Positions 29,296 through 39,107 of a stretch of 64,000 nt of DNA are shown piece by piece. This stretch comes from Aliiglaciecola sp. CAU 1673 (GTDB lineage Bacteria; Pseudomonadota; Gammaproteobacteria; Enterobacterales; Alteromonadaceae), in assembly GCF_029223185.1 (NCBI RefSeq), contig NZ_JARHUG010000005.1, forward strand, positions 124,001 through 188,000, given 5' to 3'. The stretch's first letter is position 1. The number at the start of each line of letters is the position of its first letter. The notes below the pieces were generated by a model. It was given only the letters and a program-made list of their open reading frames with translations, searched no databases and had not been told where the DNA came from. The position numbers were made by a program, and so were the translations under genes.

Positions 29296-30642
29296 ATGTT
29301 GGATAAAGTACTGATTGCCAACCGTGGTGAAATTGCACTGCGGGTATTGCGCGCCTGCAAAGAGCTGGGCATTAAAACCGTGGCGGTGCACTCGACAGTG
29401 GATCGTAACCTTAAGCATGTATTGCTGGCGGATGAATCCATTTGTATCGGTGGTCCCCCGGCGACCCAGAGCTACCTTAATATCCCCTCTATTATTGCAG
29501 CGGCCGAAGTGACCAACGCCATCGCCATTCACCCTGGTTACGGCTTTTTGGCAGAAAACGCCGACTTCGCCGAACAAGTAGAGCGCAGTGGGTTCGTATT
29601 TATCGGTCCTAAGGCCGACACTATTCGCTTGATGGGTGACAAAGTCTCCGCCATCAGCGCCATGAAAAAGGCCGGTGTACCTTGTGTACCGGGCTCAGAT
29701 GGCCCCTTGGGCGACGATGAAACCAAGAACAAAGCCATTGCCAAGCGAATTGGCTACCCCATTATCATCAAAGCCGCTGGCGGCGGTGGTGGTCGTGGTA
29801 TGCGTGTAGTACGCAGCGAAGCCGAACTGCTGAAATCCATCGCCATGACCCGCAGCGAAGCCGGTGCCGCTTTTGGCAACAGCATGGTGTACATGGAGAA
29901 GTTCCTGGAGAACCCTCGTCACGTGGAAATCCAGGTATTGGCAGACGGACAGGGGAATGCCATTCATTTAGGTGAGCGTGACTGCTCTATGCAGCGTCGC
30001 CACCAGAAAGTGGTGGAAGAGGCCCCTGCACCAGGGATTACCGCCGAAATGCGCGAGAAAATCGGCGATCGTTGCCGCCGCGCCTGTATCGAAATCGGTT
30101 ATCGCGGCGCCGGTACCTTCGAGTTTCTGTATGAAAACGGTGAGTTCTACTTTATTGAGATGAATACCCGTATTCAGGTTGAGCACCCTGTATCAGAGAT
30201 GATCACCGGTGTGGATCTGATCAAAGAGCAGCTACGTATCGCCGCCGGCCAGCCTTTGGCTATCGACCAGTCGCAGATCCAAATTCGCGGCCATGCTATC
30301 GAATGCCGGATTAACGCCGAGGATCCGGAGCGTTTTGTACCGTCACCCGGCAAGATCGAAATGTTTCATCCGCCCGGCGGTCTGGGTGTGCGTTGGGACT
30401 CTCATATCTATGCGGGTTATTCCGTACCACCCAATTATGATTCCATGATCGGGAAGTTGATCACCTATGGTGAAAGTCGCGATGTGGCTATCGCCCGCAT
30501 GCGTCATGCGCTAAATGAGTTGGTCATCGACGGCATCAAAACCAATGTGCCGCTGCAAAAGCTGATTATGTCTGATGAAAACTTCCGTAATGGTGGTACC
30601 AATATCCATTATCTGGAAAAGAAACTGGGCATTCACAAGTAA
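29296..30642 (+). CDS. accC: Biotin carboxylase AccC
   Basis: ATP-dependent carboxylation of AccB-bound biotin. The 448-residue ATP-grasp protein starts [19 protein letters not shown] (as MLDKVL), and shows the glycine-rich ATP loop [53 protein letters not shown] as successive landmarks, and ECRINAEDP. It is the last gene of the operon, followed 19 bp later by a clear terminator. Confidence 0.98.
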   Translation: MLDKVLIANRGEIALRVLRACKELGIKTVAVHSTVDRNLKHVLLADESICIGGPPATQSYLNIPSIIAAAEVTNAIAIHPGYGFLAENADFAEQVERSGFVFIGPKADTIRLMGDKVSAISAMKKAGVPCVPGSDGPLGDDETKNKAIAKRIGYPIIIKAAGGGGGRGMRVVRSEAELLKSIAMTRSEAGAAFGNSMVYMEKFLENPRHVEIQVLADGQGNAIHLGERDCSMQRRHQKVVEEAPAPGITAEMREKIGDRCRRACIEIGYRGAGTFEFLYENGEFYFIEMNTRIQVEHPVSEMITGVDLIKEQLRIAAGQPLAIDQSQIQIRGHAIECRINAEDPERFVPSPGKIEMFHPPGGLGVRWDSHIYAGYSVPPNYDSMIGKLITYGESRDVAIARMRHALNELVIDGIKTNVPLQKLIMSDENFRNGGTNIHYLEKKLGIHK

Positions 30643-30660
30643 GCCAATTGCTTATCTGAT

Positions 30661-30685
30661 AAAGGCGCTTCGGCGCCTTTTCTTT
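30661..30685 (+). terminator. Terminator of aroQ-accB-accC
   Basis: AAAGGCGC-TTCG-GCGCCTTT followed by TCTTTT: a stable UUCG tetraloop hairpin with a T-rich tail. Confidence 0.9.
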
Positions 30686-30733
30686 TGCTTGCCAAACACT
30701 CAGAATATCAGCTTTTAGCTGCCAGCCTGTGTC

Positions 30734-31936
30734 ATGTTCACCCAGCGTTTTGTCCAAATTGATCACTTGCTGCAACAGCACCGCCTGTATTGGCAGTTCC
30801 AGCCTTTTGAACAGCATGACTATCCCTGGCGAGAGATTCATCCTTCATTATGCAGCTGGCTTGAACAGCAATCGGACCAATCACTGTATCAGTGGGCAGA
30901 AGATCCCGGACAGGCACTGCAACGTTGCCAGCCATTTATAGCGGCTTTAGCCGACCTGCCCGGATTACTCTCCCTACCCATGGCCGGAGAAGCCTTAGAA
31001 GCACCATTTTGGCTGAAAACAGCGGTAAAAGGCAGGAAATGGCAGCAAATCAGTCGTTTCAGTTCACTGGTTCCCGAAAGTCAGGAGCCACTTCTGGAAT
31101 GGTGTGCGGGAAAGGGGCATCTTGGCCGCGTATTGGGTTGGCGTGATCGGCGTCCGGTTTTGTCGCTGGAGTGGCAGTCTTCCCTCTGCCAGGAAGGCGA
31201 GCAGCTGGCTCATAAGGTGAAAATTGAGCAACAGTTTGCCTGTACCAATGTGCTGACTCAAAACACCAGTCCACATTTTGCCAATACACACACAGTAACA
31301 GCATTGCATGCCTGCGGTCAGTTACATATCGAGATGCTCAGACAGGCTGCACGCCATGGCAGCAGCCAGATTTGTCTATCGCCTTGTTGCTATCAACTGA
31401 TTCCAGATACCCAGTATTGCCCTCTCAGCAAAGCCGGCCAGACTTCGACACTTACCCTTTCTCGCAGCGACCTTCGACTGGCCGTGCAGGAAACGGTCAC
31501 CGCAACAAGCAGAGACACTAAAAGGCGTCAAACAGAGCGCCTATACCGATTGGTTTTCGATAATTGGCAACGACAGGTAAATAACAGTAATAGCTATTTA
31601 AACGTCCCTCCCGTCCCCCACTCACTATTAAAAGAGGATGTGCTGGCATTTTGCCAATGGGCCGCCAAGCAAAAAGAATTGCCCGCTCCCCGGGAGGAGC
31701 AGCTGCCCTCTTTGTTCGAGCACGCCCAAGTCCGAGCCAAGCAGATACAAAGAATGGAATGGGTACAGCATCAGTTTCGTCGAGCCCTGGAGCTATGGCT
31801 GGTGTTAGATCGCTGTCTCTATTTGGAGGAGGAAGGCTACCAAGTGGAGCTGATGACCTTTTGCGAACGCCAGGTCAGCCCTCGCAACCTCTTTATCAGG
31901 GCGAAAAAGTCAGTGAATTCGTCGGCAGATGCTTGA
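30734..31936 (+). CDS. SAM-dependent methyltransferase, METTL25/Methyltransf_32-like
   Basis: A 400-residue cytoplasmic protein with a class I methyltransferase core. The SAM motif is EWCAGKGHLGRVLG (about residues 120-133), followed by ALHACGQLH (about 193-201) and SPCCYQL (about 217-223), a pattern of the Methyltransf_32 group (GSTCD/METTL25-like proteins). The C-terminal part is basic and helical, ending in ERQVSPRNLFIRA. The substrate is unknown; RNA is plausible for the group but not shown. It lies between the accC terminator and the S10 peptidase gene, which starts 52 bp after it, so the two may be cotranscribed. Confidence 0.85.
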   Translation: MFTQRFVQIDHLLQQHRLYWQFQPFEQHDYPWREIHPSLCSWLEQQSDQSLYQWAEDPGQALQRCQPFIAALADLPGLLSLPMAGEALEAPFWLKTAVKGRKWQQISRFSSLVPESQEPLLEWCAGKGHLGRVLGWRDRRPVLSLEWQSSLCQEGEQLAHKVKIEQQFACTNVLTQNTSPHFANTHTVTALHACGQLHIEMLRQAARHGSSQICLSPCCYQLIPDTQYCPLSKAGQTSTLTLSRSDLRLAVQETVTATSRDTKRRQTERLYRLVFDNWQRQVNNSNSYLNVPPVPHSLLKEDVLAFCQWAAKQKELPAPREEQLPSLFEHAQVRAKQIQRMEWVQHQFRRALELWLVLDRCLYLEEEGYQVELMTFCERQVSPRNLFIRAKKSVNSSADA

Positions 31937-31988
31937 AATTTTGCCATCAACTTTTAGGCTTAAGTCTTTTGGCAAATTGGAAAGTTTT

Positions 31989-33488
31989 ATGCAGCTCAAA
32001 TACTTAGCACCCTTTTTAGTGCTGTTACTGACCTTACCCGCACAGGCGGCGGAAAAAGACAAAGAAGCGGCGCCCATTGCCGAGCCTCAGGTTCATATCA
32101 GCGAGCATAAGGTCCGTATCCAAGGCCAGAATATTCGTTACCAGGTAGAAGCAGCGGACACTTATATAAAGGATAAGGACGGCAATCCCACTGCCAGCAT
32201 ATTCAGCACCGCCTATACCCGCTTGGATGAAAAGAATAGCGAGCGCCCGCTAATTTTTGTATTTAACGGTGGCCCTGGTTCATCTTCAGTGTGGCTGCAT
32301 ATGGGGTTGTTTGGTCCCAAGCGCGTGGTGCTGCCAAGTGACGCCGAAAGGGTGGGGGCCGCTCCCTACTTACTTGAAACCAATGGCCTGAGTATTTTAG
32401 ATATGGCCGACCTGGTGTTTATCGATCCCGTTGGAACCGGCTTTTCCAAGCCGCTGGGCGAACATAAAGGCAAAGAATTCTGGGGAGTAAAAGAAGACGG
32501 CGAATCTCTTGCAGAGTTTATCCGTGTCTATATCGCCACCCACAACCGCTGGAATTCACCAAAGTATCTGGCCGGTGAAAGCTATGGCACCACCCGTGCC
32601 GGCGTGTTGGTAAAGGAATTACAGGAAGGCTGGGGCTCTATCGACCTGAACGGCATTATGCTGATCTCCTCTATTCTTGATTTTCAAACCGGTGATTTCA
32701 CCGATGGCAACGACCTGCCTTATGTGACCTTCCTGCCCACCTACGCCGCAACGGCCTGGTACCATAATGCGCTGCCGAACAAAGGCCAATGGTCAGATCT
32801 ACCCAGCTTTATTCGCGATGTCAGGGATTTCGCCCTTGGCGAATATGCCACCGTGCTGCTCAAAGGCGCCTTAGCAACGGATGCGGAGCGTCAGGCTGTT
32901 ATTGAAAAACTCCATCAATTCACCGGTCTGAAAACCAAATACCTGGAGCAAACTGACCTGCGCATCAATGAATTCCGCTTTATGAAGGAGTTGTTGCGTG
33001 ATCAGGGCAAAGTGGTGGGCCGTCTGGACAGCCGTTACCTAGGCGAAGATGCCAGTATCGTTACCGAACGCTTTGAGGCTGACCCCTCTTCCTATGCCAT
33101 TGACGGTGCCTATACCGCCGCCATCAACCACTACTTCGCCAGCGAGCTGGGGGTCAAGCGTGAAGCGTCTTACCATATTCTCAGCGGCGAGGTATTCAGC
33201 AATTGGAATTGGCTATATGGCAGCTCTGCCAGAAGCCAGGGCTTCTTAAACGTTACCCCCTTTGTGGCCAAAGGCATGCGCCAAAACAAAGATCTGCGCG
33301 TATTCGTTGCCAATGGCTACTACGACCTGGCCACCCCTTTCTTTGCCACCGAGCATTCTATGAATCATCACGGCATCGACCTGTCGCGGGTGACCATGAA
33401 GTACTATGAGGCGGGCCATATGATGTATATCCACCAGCCCTCCTTTGAGGCACTGGTGAAGGATATCCGGGATTTTTTACGCCCCTGA
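31989..33488 (+). CDS. S10 family serine carboxypeptidase, exported
   Basis: A secreted peptidase of about 499 residues. The ATG at 31989 begins a signal peptide (LAPFLVLLLTLPAQA); upstream in-frame codons overlap the methyltransferase gene and are not part of it. The S10 hallmarks are FNGGPGSSSVWLHMG, GESYGTTRAG with the catalytic Ser (about 197), NGYYDLATPF with Asp, and EAGHMMYIHQPS with His near the C-terminus. S10 enzymes release C-terminal residues and work at acid pH in well-studied eukaryotic members; bacterial periplasmic substrates are unknown. A strong terminator follows. Confidence 0.95.
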   Translation: MQLKYLAPFLVLLLTLPAQAAEKDKEAAPIAEPQVHISEHKVRIQGQNIRYQVEAADTYIKDKDGNPTASIFSTAYTRLDEKNSERPLIFVFNGGPGSSSVWLHMGLFGPKRVVLPSDAERVGAAPYLLETNGLSILDMADLVFIDPVGTGFSKPLGEHKGKEFWGVKEDGESLAEFIRVYIATHNRWNSPKYLAGESYGTTRAGVLVKELQEGWGSIDLNGIMLISSILDFQTGDFTDGNDLPYVTFLPTYAATAWYHNALPNKGQWSDLPSFIRDVRDFALGEYATVLLKGALATDAERQAVIEKLHQFTGLKTKYLEQTDLRINEFRFMKELLRDQGKVVGRLDSRYLGEDASIVTERFEADPSSYAIDGAYTAAINHYFASELGVKREASYHILSGEVFSNWNWLYGSSARSQGFLNVTPFVAKGMRQNKDLRVFVANGYYDLATPFFATEHSMNHHGIDLSRVTMKYYEAGHMMYIHQPSFEALVKDIRDFLRP

Positions 33489-33502
33489 GGTGCAATCAAC
33501 AT

Positions 33503-33529
33503 AAAAAAGGCCGGTAAACGGCCTTTTTT
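33503..33529. terminator. Terminator behind the S10 peptidase gene
   Basis: AAAAAAGGCCG-gtaaa-CGGCCTTTTTT, symmetric with runs on both sides. Confidence 0.9.
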
Positions 33530-33588
33530 GGTTTTTCAATCCAGCAGGCTTTATACTCTCGCCACTTTTCAGACCGGGGGAGCAAAAC

Positions 33589-34464
33589 ATGGCTTGGATC
33601 CAACTCAAAATTAATACCAACGCCGCCGAAGCGGAGCGTCTCGGTGACCTGTTATCAGATGTAGGCGCCCAAGCAGTGACTTTTGTGGATGCCAAGGACA
33701 CCCCCTGGTATGAGCCCAAACCCGGCGAAGTACAGTTGTGGCCGGATACGCTGGTGATTGGCCTGTTTGACGCCAGTGAAGACATGCTGCCGATGATGGC
33801 TGATATCCGCCCTCATCTGCCGGCCGGCAGTTTGATTAAGTTGGATCAGCTCGAAGACAAGGACTGGGAGCGGGAGTGGATGGATAACTTCCATCCGATG
33901 CAATTTGGCAAGCGTCTTTGGATCTGTCCCAGTTGGCGCGATGTGCCCGATCCCAAAGCGGTTAATGTAATGCTTGACCCAGGCCTGGCTTTTGGTACCG
34001 GCACGCATCCCACCACCGCACTTTGTTTGCGTTGGTTGGATGGGCTGGATCTGACCGACAGTCTGGTAGTGGATTTTGGCTGTGGCTCCGGCATTCTTGG
34101 CATTGCCGCCCTCAAGCTTGGCGCCAAGCGGGTGGTAGGTATTGATATTGACCCGCAGGCGATTCAAGCCAGTCAGGACAATGCCGATCGAAACGGCGTA
34201 GGTGAGCAAATCGAACTCTATCTGCCGGCTGAGCAGCCGACATTGCGTGCCGACGTAGTAGTCGCCAATATCCTGGCCGGTCCCTTACGAGAGCTTCGAG
34301 AGGTCATCACCGACTACTGCAAGCCAGGTGGTCGCCTGGCCTTATCCGGCATTCTGGCGGAGCAAGCACAGGAGCTTCAGGCCTTGTACGGACAAGACTT
34401 CGATATGGATGCTATCGCCATTGAAGGTGACTGGGCCAGGTTAAGTGGTATCCGTCGCCAATAA
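33589..34464 (+). CDS. prmA: Ribosomal protein L11 methyltransferase PrmA
   Basis: Trimethylates Lys and the N-terminus of ribosomal protein L11. The 291-residue protein has the N-terminal substrate-recognition domain ([15 protein letters not shown]) and a SAM domain with [34 protein letters not shown] and [17 protein letters not shown] lies upstream of the ATG. It precedes dusB-fis, as in other gammaproteobacteria, with about 200 bp between. Confidence 0.98.
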   Translation: MAWIQLKINTNAAEAERLGDLLSDVGAQAVTFVDAKDTPWYEPKPGEVQLWPDTLVIGLFDASEDMLPMMADIRPHLPAGSLIKLDQLEDKDWEREWMDNFHPMQFGKRLWICPSWRDVPDPKAVNVMLDPGLAFGTGTHPTTALCLRWLDGLDLTDSLVVDFGCGSGILGIAALKLGAKRVVGIDIDPQAIQASQDNADRNGVGEQIELYLPAEQPTLRADVVVANILAGPLRELREVITDYCKPGGRLALSGILAEQAQELQALYGQDFDMDAIAIEGDWARLSGIRRQ

Positions 34465-34670
34465 CCGAGACCTTGCGTATGGTTGGCGGCCTTTACTGAC
34501 AAGGCTGCCATCATCTTGGGCCTGTCAATAGCCAAGCGACGAAAAAACACATATTTTGTTTAATTTCTAGCCTTTTCAACCCAGCAAAAAACCCTTAAAC
34601 TTAGCGCCCTTTTGAGCAGGCTGAACACTTTTTGTGCAACAGCACTGTGTTAGATGGCGCACGCGGTAGT

Positions 34671-35666
34671 ATGCAAATCGGTCCCTACAGGCTTGAAAAC
34701 AATCTGATGCTAGCCCCTATGGCTGGTGTGACAGACAGGCCTTTCAGGAAACTGTGCAAACGCATGGGCGCAGGTCTGGTGGTGTCAGAGATGCTGTCGG
34801 CTAACCCGGAAGTCTGGGAGTCGGAAAAATCTCGCCATCGCATGGATCACAGCGGCGAATCCGGTTTGATATCGGTACAAATCGCCGGGGCCGACCCCGA
34901 TATGATGGCCAGGGCCGCAATCCACAATGTGGAGAACGGTGCCCAAATCATCGATATCAACATGGGTTGCCCAGCAAAGAAGGTAAATAAAAAGCTGGCT
35001 GGCTCAGCACTGCTGCAATACCCGGATTTGGTGGAGGCTATCGTTAAGGCGGTAGTTAAGGCAGTGCAGGTTCCCGTCACTTTAAAAATCAGGACAGGAT
35101 GGAACCAAGACAATCGTAACGGTGTCGATATCGCCAAGATTGCTGAAGCCAATGGGATCTGTTCGTTAGCAGTGCATGGCAGGACACGCGCCTGCATGTA
35201 CAAGGGTGAGGCGGAATACCACACCATCAGACAGATCAAAGAGGCGATTTCCATTCCAGTGGTGGCCAATGGCGACATCACGGATGTGTACAAAGCCAAA
35301 CAGGTACTGGAGTTTACCGGTGCGGACGCGATTATGATCGGCCGCGGGGCACAAGGACGGCCATGGATATTCAGGGAAGTGGAGCACTTTTTAAAAACCG
35401 GCGAATTGCTACCCGCGCCGGCGTTGACAGAAGTTCGGCAAATTTTGCTCGAGCATGTCAGCAATGTTCACCAGTTTTATGGTGACTTTATGGGTAGTCG
35501 TATCGCCCGCAAGCATGTGGGTTGGTATTTGGCGGAACATGACCAGGAACGTCTTTTCCGTGCACATTTCAACGGTATCGAAGACGCCAGTGCGCAAATC
35601 GAGGCCTTGGAACAGTATTTTGAAACGTTGACCGCGATGGCAAACGATGCCGACGCAGTCGCCTAG
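34671..35666 (+). CDS. dusB: tRNA-dihydrouridine synthase B
   Basis: Flavin enzyme that reduces uridine to dihydrouridine in the tRNA D-loop. The 331-residue protein starts MQIGPYRLEN at 34671; an in-frame TTG at 34632 gives 13 extra non-conserved residues. Marks are LAPMAGVTDRPFR, INMGCPAKKVNKKLAGS with the catalytic Cys, TLKIRTGW, AVHGRTR and MIGRGAQGRPWIF. It is the first gene of the dusB-fis operon; fis starts 28 bp later. The gap before it holds the expected promoter but I see no clear elements. Confidence 0.97.
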   Translation: MQIGPYRLENNLMLAPMAGVTDRPFRKLCKRMGAGLVVSEMLSANPEVWESEKSRHRMDHSGESGLISVQIAGADPDMMARAAIHNVENGAQIIDINMGCPAKKVNKKLAGSALLQYPDLVEAIVKAVVKAVQVPVTLKIRTGWNQDNRNGVDIAKIAEANGICSLAVHGRTRACMYKGEAEYHTIRQIKEAISIPVVANGDITDVYKAKQVLEFTGADAIMIGRGAQGRPWIFREVEHFLKTGELLPAPALTEVRQILLEHVSNVHQFYGDFMGSRIARKHVGWYLAEHDQERLFRAHFNGIEDASAQIEALEQYFETLTAMANDADAVA

Positions 35667-35694
35667 TATCATCAACCAAAGAGCAAGATAGTAT

Positions 35695-35988
35695 ATGTTC
35701 GATCAAAACGTGACTTCTCCTTTTACCACAACGGTGACCACTCCTTCTCAGACTCAGGCGCAAAAGCCTTTGCGCGACACCGTTAAACAGGCTGTTAACA
35801 AGTACTTGAAGCAGCTGGACAACACGAACATCGATAATCTGTATGATCTGGTATTGGCCGAAGTGGAAGCGCCACTGCTGGAGGAAATCATGACCTTCAC
35901 CCGTGGCAACCAGACCCGCGCCGCCATCATGATGGGCATCAACCGCGGTACGCTGCGCAAGAAGCTGAAGCAGTACGGCATGAACTAA
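35695..35988 (+). CDS. fis: DNA-binding protein Fis
   Basis: Nucleoid protein and global regulator of growth-phase transcription and DNA topology. The 97-residue protein has the N-terminal beta-hairpin arm ([13 protein letters not shown]), a helical dimer core and the C-terminal HTH ([20 protein letters not shown]). Length and order behind dusB are standard. A terminator follows. Confidence 0.99.
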   Translation: MFDQNVTSPFTTTVTTPSQTQAQKPLRDTVKQAVNKYLKQLDNTNIDNLYDLVLAEVEAPLLEEIMTFTRGNQTRAAIMMGINRGTLRKKLKQYGMN

Positions 35989-36004
35989 GGCGATACGCCT
36001 GCAA

Positions 36005-36030
36005 AAAAGAGCACCAATGGGTGCTCTTTT
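36005..36030 (+). terminator. Terminator of dusB-fis
   Basis: AAAAGAGCACC-aat-GGGTGCTCTTTT, 16 bp after the fis stop. Confidence 0.9.
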
Positions 36031-36071
36031 CGCTTTCTCAGACTGTTAAAACTGATTCCGAGGATCCTTAA

Positions 36072-37679
36072 ATGGAAAACCCAAAACCTATTCGCCGCGC
36101 TCTTTTGAGCGTTTCAGATAAGACAGGTATCGTCGAATTCGCTCAGGCCTTGGTCGCCATGGACATCGAACTGCTCTCTACCGGTGGTACGGCCAAGTTG
36201 CTGGCTGGTGCCGGGCTGCCGGTAAAAGAAGTCTCTGAGCATACTGGTTTCCCTGAAATTATGGATGGTAGGGTCAAGACCCTGCATCCCAAGATCCACG
36301 GCGGTATTTTAGGCAGACGGGATCAAGATCAAGATGTGATGGAGAAGCACGGTATTGCCCCTATCGACATGGTAGTGGTGAATCTATACCCCTTTGCCAA
36401 GACAGTTGAAAAAGAAGACTGCACTCTGGAAGACGCCATTGAAAATATCGATATTGGCGGTCCCACCATGGTGCGCGCAGCGGCCAAAAATCATAACGAC
36501 GTCACTATTATCGTTAACGCCCACGACTATGTCAGGGTGCTGGAAGAGATGCAGGACAATGGCGGCAGTCTGAGCCAGCAGACCCGTTTCGATTTGGCTA
36601 TTGCTGCTTTTGAACATACCGCTCAATACGATGGCATGATTGCTAACTATTTTGGCCAAATGTTACCCGCCTACAACACACAAGACGTTGCTGGCGAAGA
36701 AGAAGCACAAGCCTCGCAATTCCCCCGCACCATTAATATGCAATTTATCAAGCAGCAGGATCTGCGCTACGGTGAGAACAGCCATCAGGCCGCCGCCTTC
36801 TATGTTGAAAGCGATGTTGCCGAGGCATCCGTTGCCACTGCCCGTCAGCTGCAAGGCAAGGCCCTGTCCTACAACAATATTGCCGATACCGATGCGGCGC
36901 TGGAATGTGTCAAAGAATTCGATCAGCCGGCCTGCGTGATTGTTAAGCACGCCAACCCTTGCGGCGTGGCCTTGGGCGACAATATTCTGGAAGCCTACAA
37001 CCGCGCCTATACCACTGACCCTACCTCGGCTTTTGGTGGCATTATTGCCTTTAACCGTGAACTGGACGGTGCCACCGCCAAAGCCATTGTGGAGCGCCAG
37101 TTTGTCGAAGTGATTATCGCCCCCAGTATTTCTGAGGAAGCCATTCAGGCCGTTAGCGCCAAGCAAAACATTAGATTGCTGGAATGTGGCGACTGGCAGG
37201 GCCAGCTCACCGATGAGTTTGACCTGAAACGCGTCAACGGTGGTCTGCTGGTGCAAGAGCGCGATTTCGGCATGGTCGAGATGGACGACCTGAAAGTAGT
37301 GTCCAAGCGTCAGCCCAGTGAGCAGGAACTGAATGACCTGTTATTCGCCTGGAAAGTGGCAAAATATGTCAAATCCAATGCCATCGTCTATTGTAAAGAC
37401 GGCATGACCATCGGCGTTGGCGCAGGCCAGATGAGCCGTGTGTACTCTGCAAAAATTGCCGGCATCAAAGCCGCCGACGAAAACCTGGAAGTAGCGGGTT
37501 CGGTGATGGCATCTGATGCCTTCTTCCCCTTCCGTGACGGTATCGATGCAGCTGCAGCGGCCGGTATCAAAGCTGTGATCCAGCCCGGTGGCTCGATGCG
37601 CGATGAGGAAGTGATCGCCGCCGCCGATGAACATGGCATGACCATGGTCTTTACCGGGATGCGTCATTTCCGTCATTGA
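36072..37679 (+). CDS. purH: Bifunctional AICAR transformylase/IMP cyclohydrolase
   Basis: Last two steps of de novo IMP synthesis. The 535-residue protein has an N-terminal cyclohydrolase domain ([55 protein letters not shown]) and a C-terminal transformylase domain ([21 protein letters not shown] with the Lys and His of the active site, [20 protein letters not shown]). Full length, intact. It is followed by a small inverted repeat and then purD, so the pair is probably cotranscribed. Confidence 0.98.
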   Translation: MENPKPIRRALLSVSDKTGIVEFAQALVAMDIELLSTGGTAKLLAGAGLPVKEVSEHTGFPEIMDGRVKTLHPKIHGGILGRRDQDQDVMEKHGIAPIDMVVVNLYPFAKTVEKEDCTLEDAIENIDIGGPTMVRAAAKNHNDVTIIVNAHDYVRVLEEMQDNGGSLSQQTRFDLAIAAFEHTAQYDGMIANYFGQMLPAYNTQDVAGEEEAQASQFPRTINMQFIKQQDLRYGENSHQAAAFYVESDVAEASVATARQLQGKALSYNNIADTDAALECVKEFDQPACVIVKHANPCGVALGDNILEAYNRAYTTDPTSAFGGIIAFNRELDGATAKAIVERQFVEVIIAPSISEEAIQAVSAKQNIRLLECGDWQGQLTDEFDLKRVNGGLLVQERDFGMVEMDDLKVVSKRQPSEQELNDLLFAWKVAKYVKSNAIVYCKDGMTIGVGAGQMSRVYSAKIAGIKAADENLEVAGSVMASDAFFPFRDGIDAAAAAGIKAVIQPGGSMRDEEVIAAADEHGMTMVFTGMRHFRH

Positions 37680-37690
37680 TAATTGATTGA

Positions 37691-37763
37691 ACCACAGAGA
37701 CACAGAGCGCACAGAAAGGCATTTCTATTTAGAAAATCTCCGTGTCCTCTGTGACTCAGTGGT
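37691..37763. repeat. Imperfect inverted repeat between purH and purD
   Basis: ACCACAGAGACACAGAG (37691-37707) is matched by the reverse complement of CTCTGTGACTCAGTGGT (37747-37763), arms of roughly 25 bases with a few mismatches. The right arm plus GGTGAAAA resembles segments at 1331-1376 and 4207-4230. This looks like a REP-like dispersed element. It could form a hairpin in the purHD mRNA. Confidence 0.6.
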
Positions 37764-37786
37764 GAAAAGAATTAGAAGGTAAGCAG

Positions 37787-39073
37787 ATGAAAATACTGAT
37801 TATTGGTGGCGGCGGTCGTGAGCATGCCCTGGCCTGGAAAGCGGCACAGTCTGAACAAGTAGAAAAAGTCTATGTGGCCCCAGGTAATGCAGGCACAGCG
37901 CTTGAGCCCAAGCTTGAAAATGTCACCATCGGTGCTGAAGATGTGAGCGCACTGCTAGCCTTTGCCAAGGACCAGCAAATTGACCTGACCATCGTCGGTC
38001 CAGAAGCGCCTCTGGTACTAGGCGTAGTGGATAAGTTTCAGGCCGCTGGCCTGCGCATCTTCGGGCCAAGCCAAGCCGCTGCGCAACTGGAAGGCTCCAA
38101 AGCCTTTACCAAAGATTTTCTGGCCCGCCACCAGATCCCCACAGCCGAGTATCAAACCTTCAGCCAGGTGGATGATGCCCTCGCCTATGTGCGTGAGAAA
38201 GGCGCACCTATAGTGATCAAGGCTGATGGTCTGGCCGCTGGTAAAGGCGTGATTGTGGCCATGCAACTAAGCGAAGCCGAAGAAGCCATCCGCGACATGC
38301 TCTCAGGTAATGCTTTTGGCGAGGCTGGCAGCCGCGTAGTCATCGAAGAGTTTCTGGATGGCGAAGAAGCCAGCTTTATCGTCATGGTGGATGGCAAAAA
38401 CGTGCTGCCTTTTGCTACCAGTCAGGATCACAAGCGCGTAGGCGACAAAGATACCGGTCCCAACACCGGCGGTATGGGTGCTTACTCACCTGCCCCAGTA
38501 GTAACCGACCACATCCATCAGCGGGTCATGTACGAGGTTATCTACCCGACTGTCGAAGGTATGGCCAAAGAGGGGCACCCCTATGTTGGCTTTTTGTATG
38601 CAGGCCTGATGATCATGGCAGATGGTACGCCCAAGGTAATTGAATACAATTGCCGTTTTGGCGATCCCGAAACCCAACCCATTATGTTGCGTCTGCAATC
38701 GGATTTGGTGACCTTGTGCAATGCCGCCCTGGATGGTGCGTTGGACAAGACGGATATCGCCTTTGATTCCCGTGCCGCCCTGGGCGTCGTGCTGGCAGCT
38801 AAAGGCTACCCCGGCAGCTATGCCAAAGGTGTTGAGATCGAAGGCTTAACCGGCCTGGATACAGACGAGGCTAAGATCTTCCATGCAGGTACCCGCGAAG
38901 AAGCAGGGAAAGTGCTGACCAACGGTGGCCGCGTGCTATGTGCAACCGCATTGGGCAAATCGGTAGACGAAGCACAACAGCGAGCTTATGCCCTGGCTAA
39001 GCGGGTGCAGTGTGAGGATCTTTTCTATCGTAATGATATCGGCTGGCGCGCAATTGCCAGAGAGAAGCAGTAA
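37787..39073 (+). CDS. purD: Phosphoribosylamine-glycine ligase
   Basis: Second step of purine synthesis, joining glycine to phosphoribosylamine with ATP. The 428-residue ATP-grasp protein shows ILIIGGGGREHALAW, IVGPEAPLVLG, IKADGLAAGKGV, GPNTGGMGAYSPAP and YNCRFGDPETQP. Full length. GAAGGTAAGC precedes the ATG. The stop is followed by a terminator shared with the convergent histidine kinase gene. Confidence 0.98.
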   Translation: MKILIIGGGGREHALAWKAAQSEQVEKVYVAPGNAGTALEPKLENVTIGAEDVSALLAFAKDQQIDLTIVGPEAPLVLGVVDKFQAAGLRIFGPSQAAAQLEGSKAFTKDFLARHQIPTAEYQTFSQVDDALAYVREKGAPIVIKADGLAAGKGVIVAMQLSEAEEAIRDMLSGNAFGEAGSRVVIEEFLDGEEASFIVMVDGKNVLPFATSQDHKRVGDKDTGPNTGGMGAYSPAPVVTDHIHQRVMYEVIYPTVEGMAKEGHPYVGFLYAGLMIMADGTPKVIEYNCRFGDPETQPIMLRLQSDLVTLCNAALDGALDKTDIAFDSRAALGVVLAAKGYPGSYAKGVEIEGLTGLDTDEAKIFHAGTREEAGKVLTNGGRVLCATALGKSVDEAQQRAYALAKRVQCEDLFYRNDIGWRAIAREKQ

Positions 39074-39079
39074 CCTTGC

Positions 39080-39107
39080 AAAACGGCTCCCGGGGGAGCC
39101 GTTTTTT
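39080..39107. terminator. Bidirectional terminator, purD and histidine kinase
   Basis: AAAACGGCTCC and GGAGCCGTTTTTT with a short GC loop. The T-run includes the last codon region of the histidine kinase gene, so the two convergent genes share it. Confidence 0.85.
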
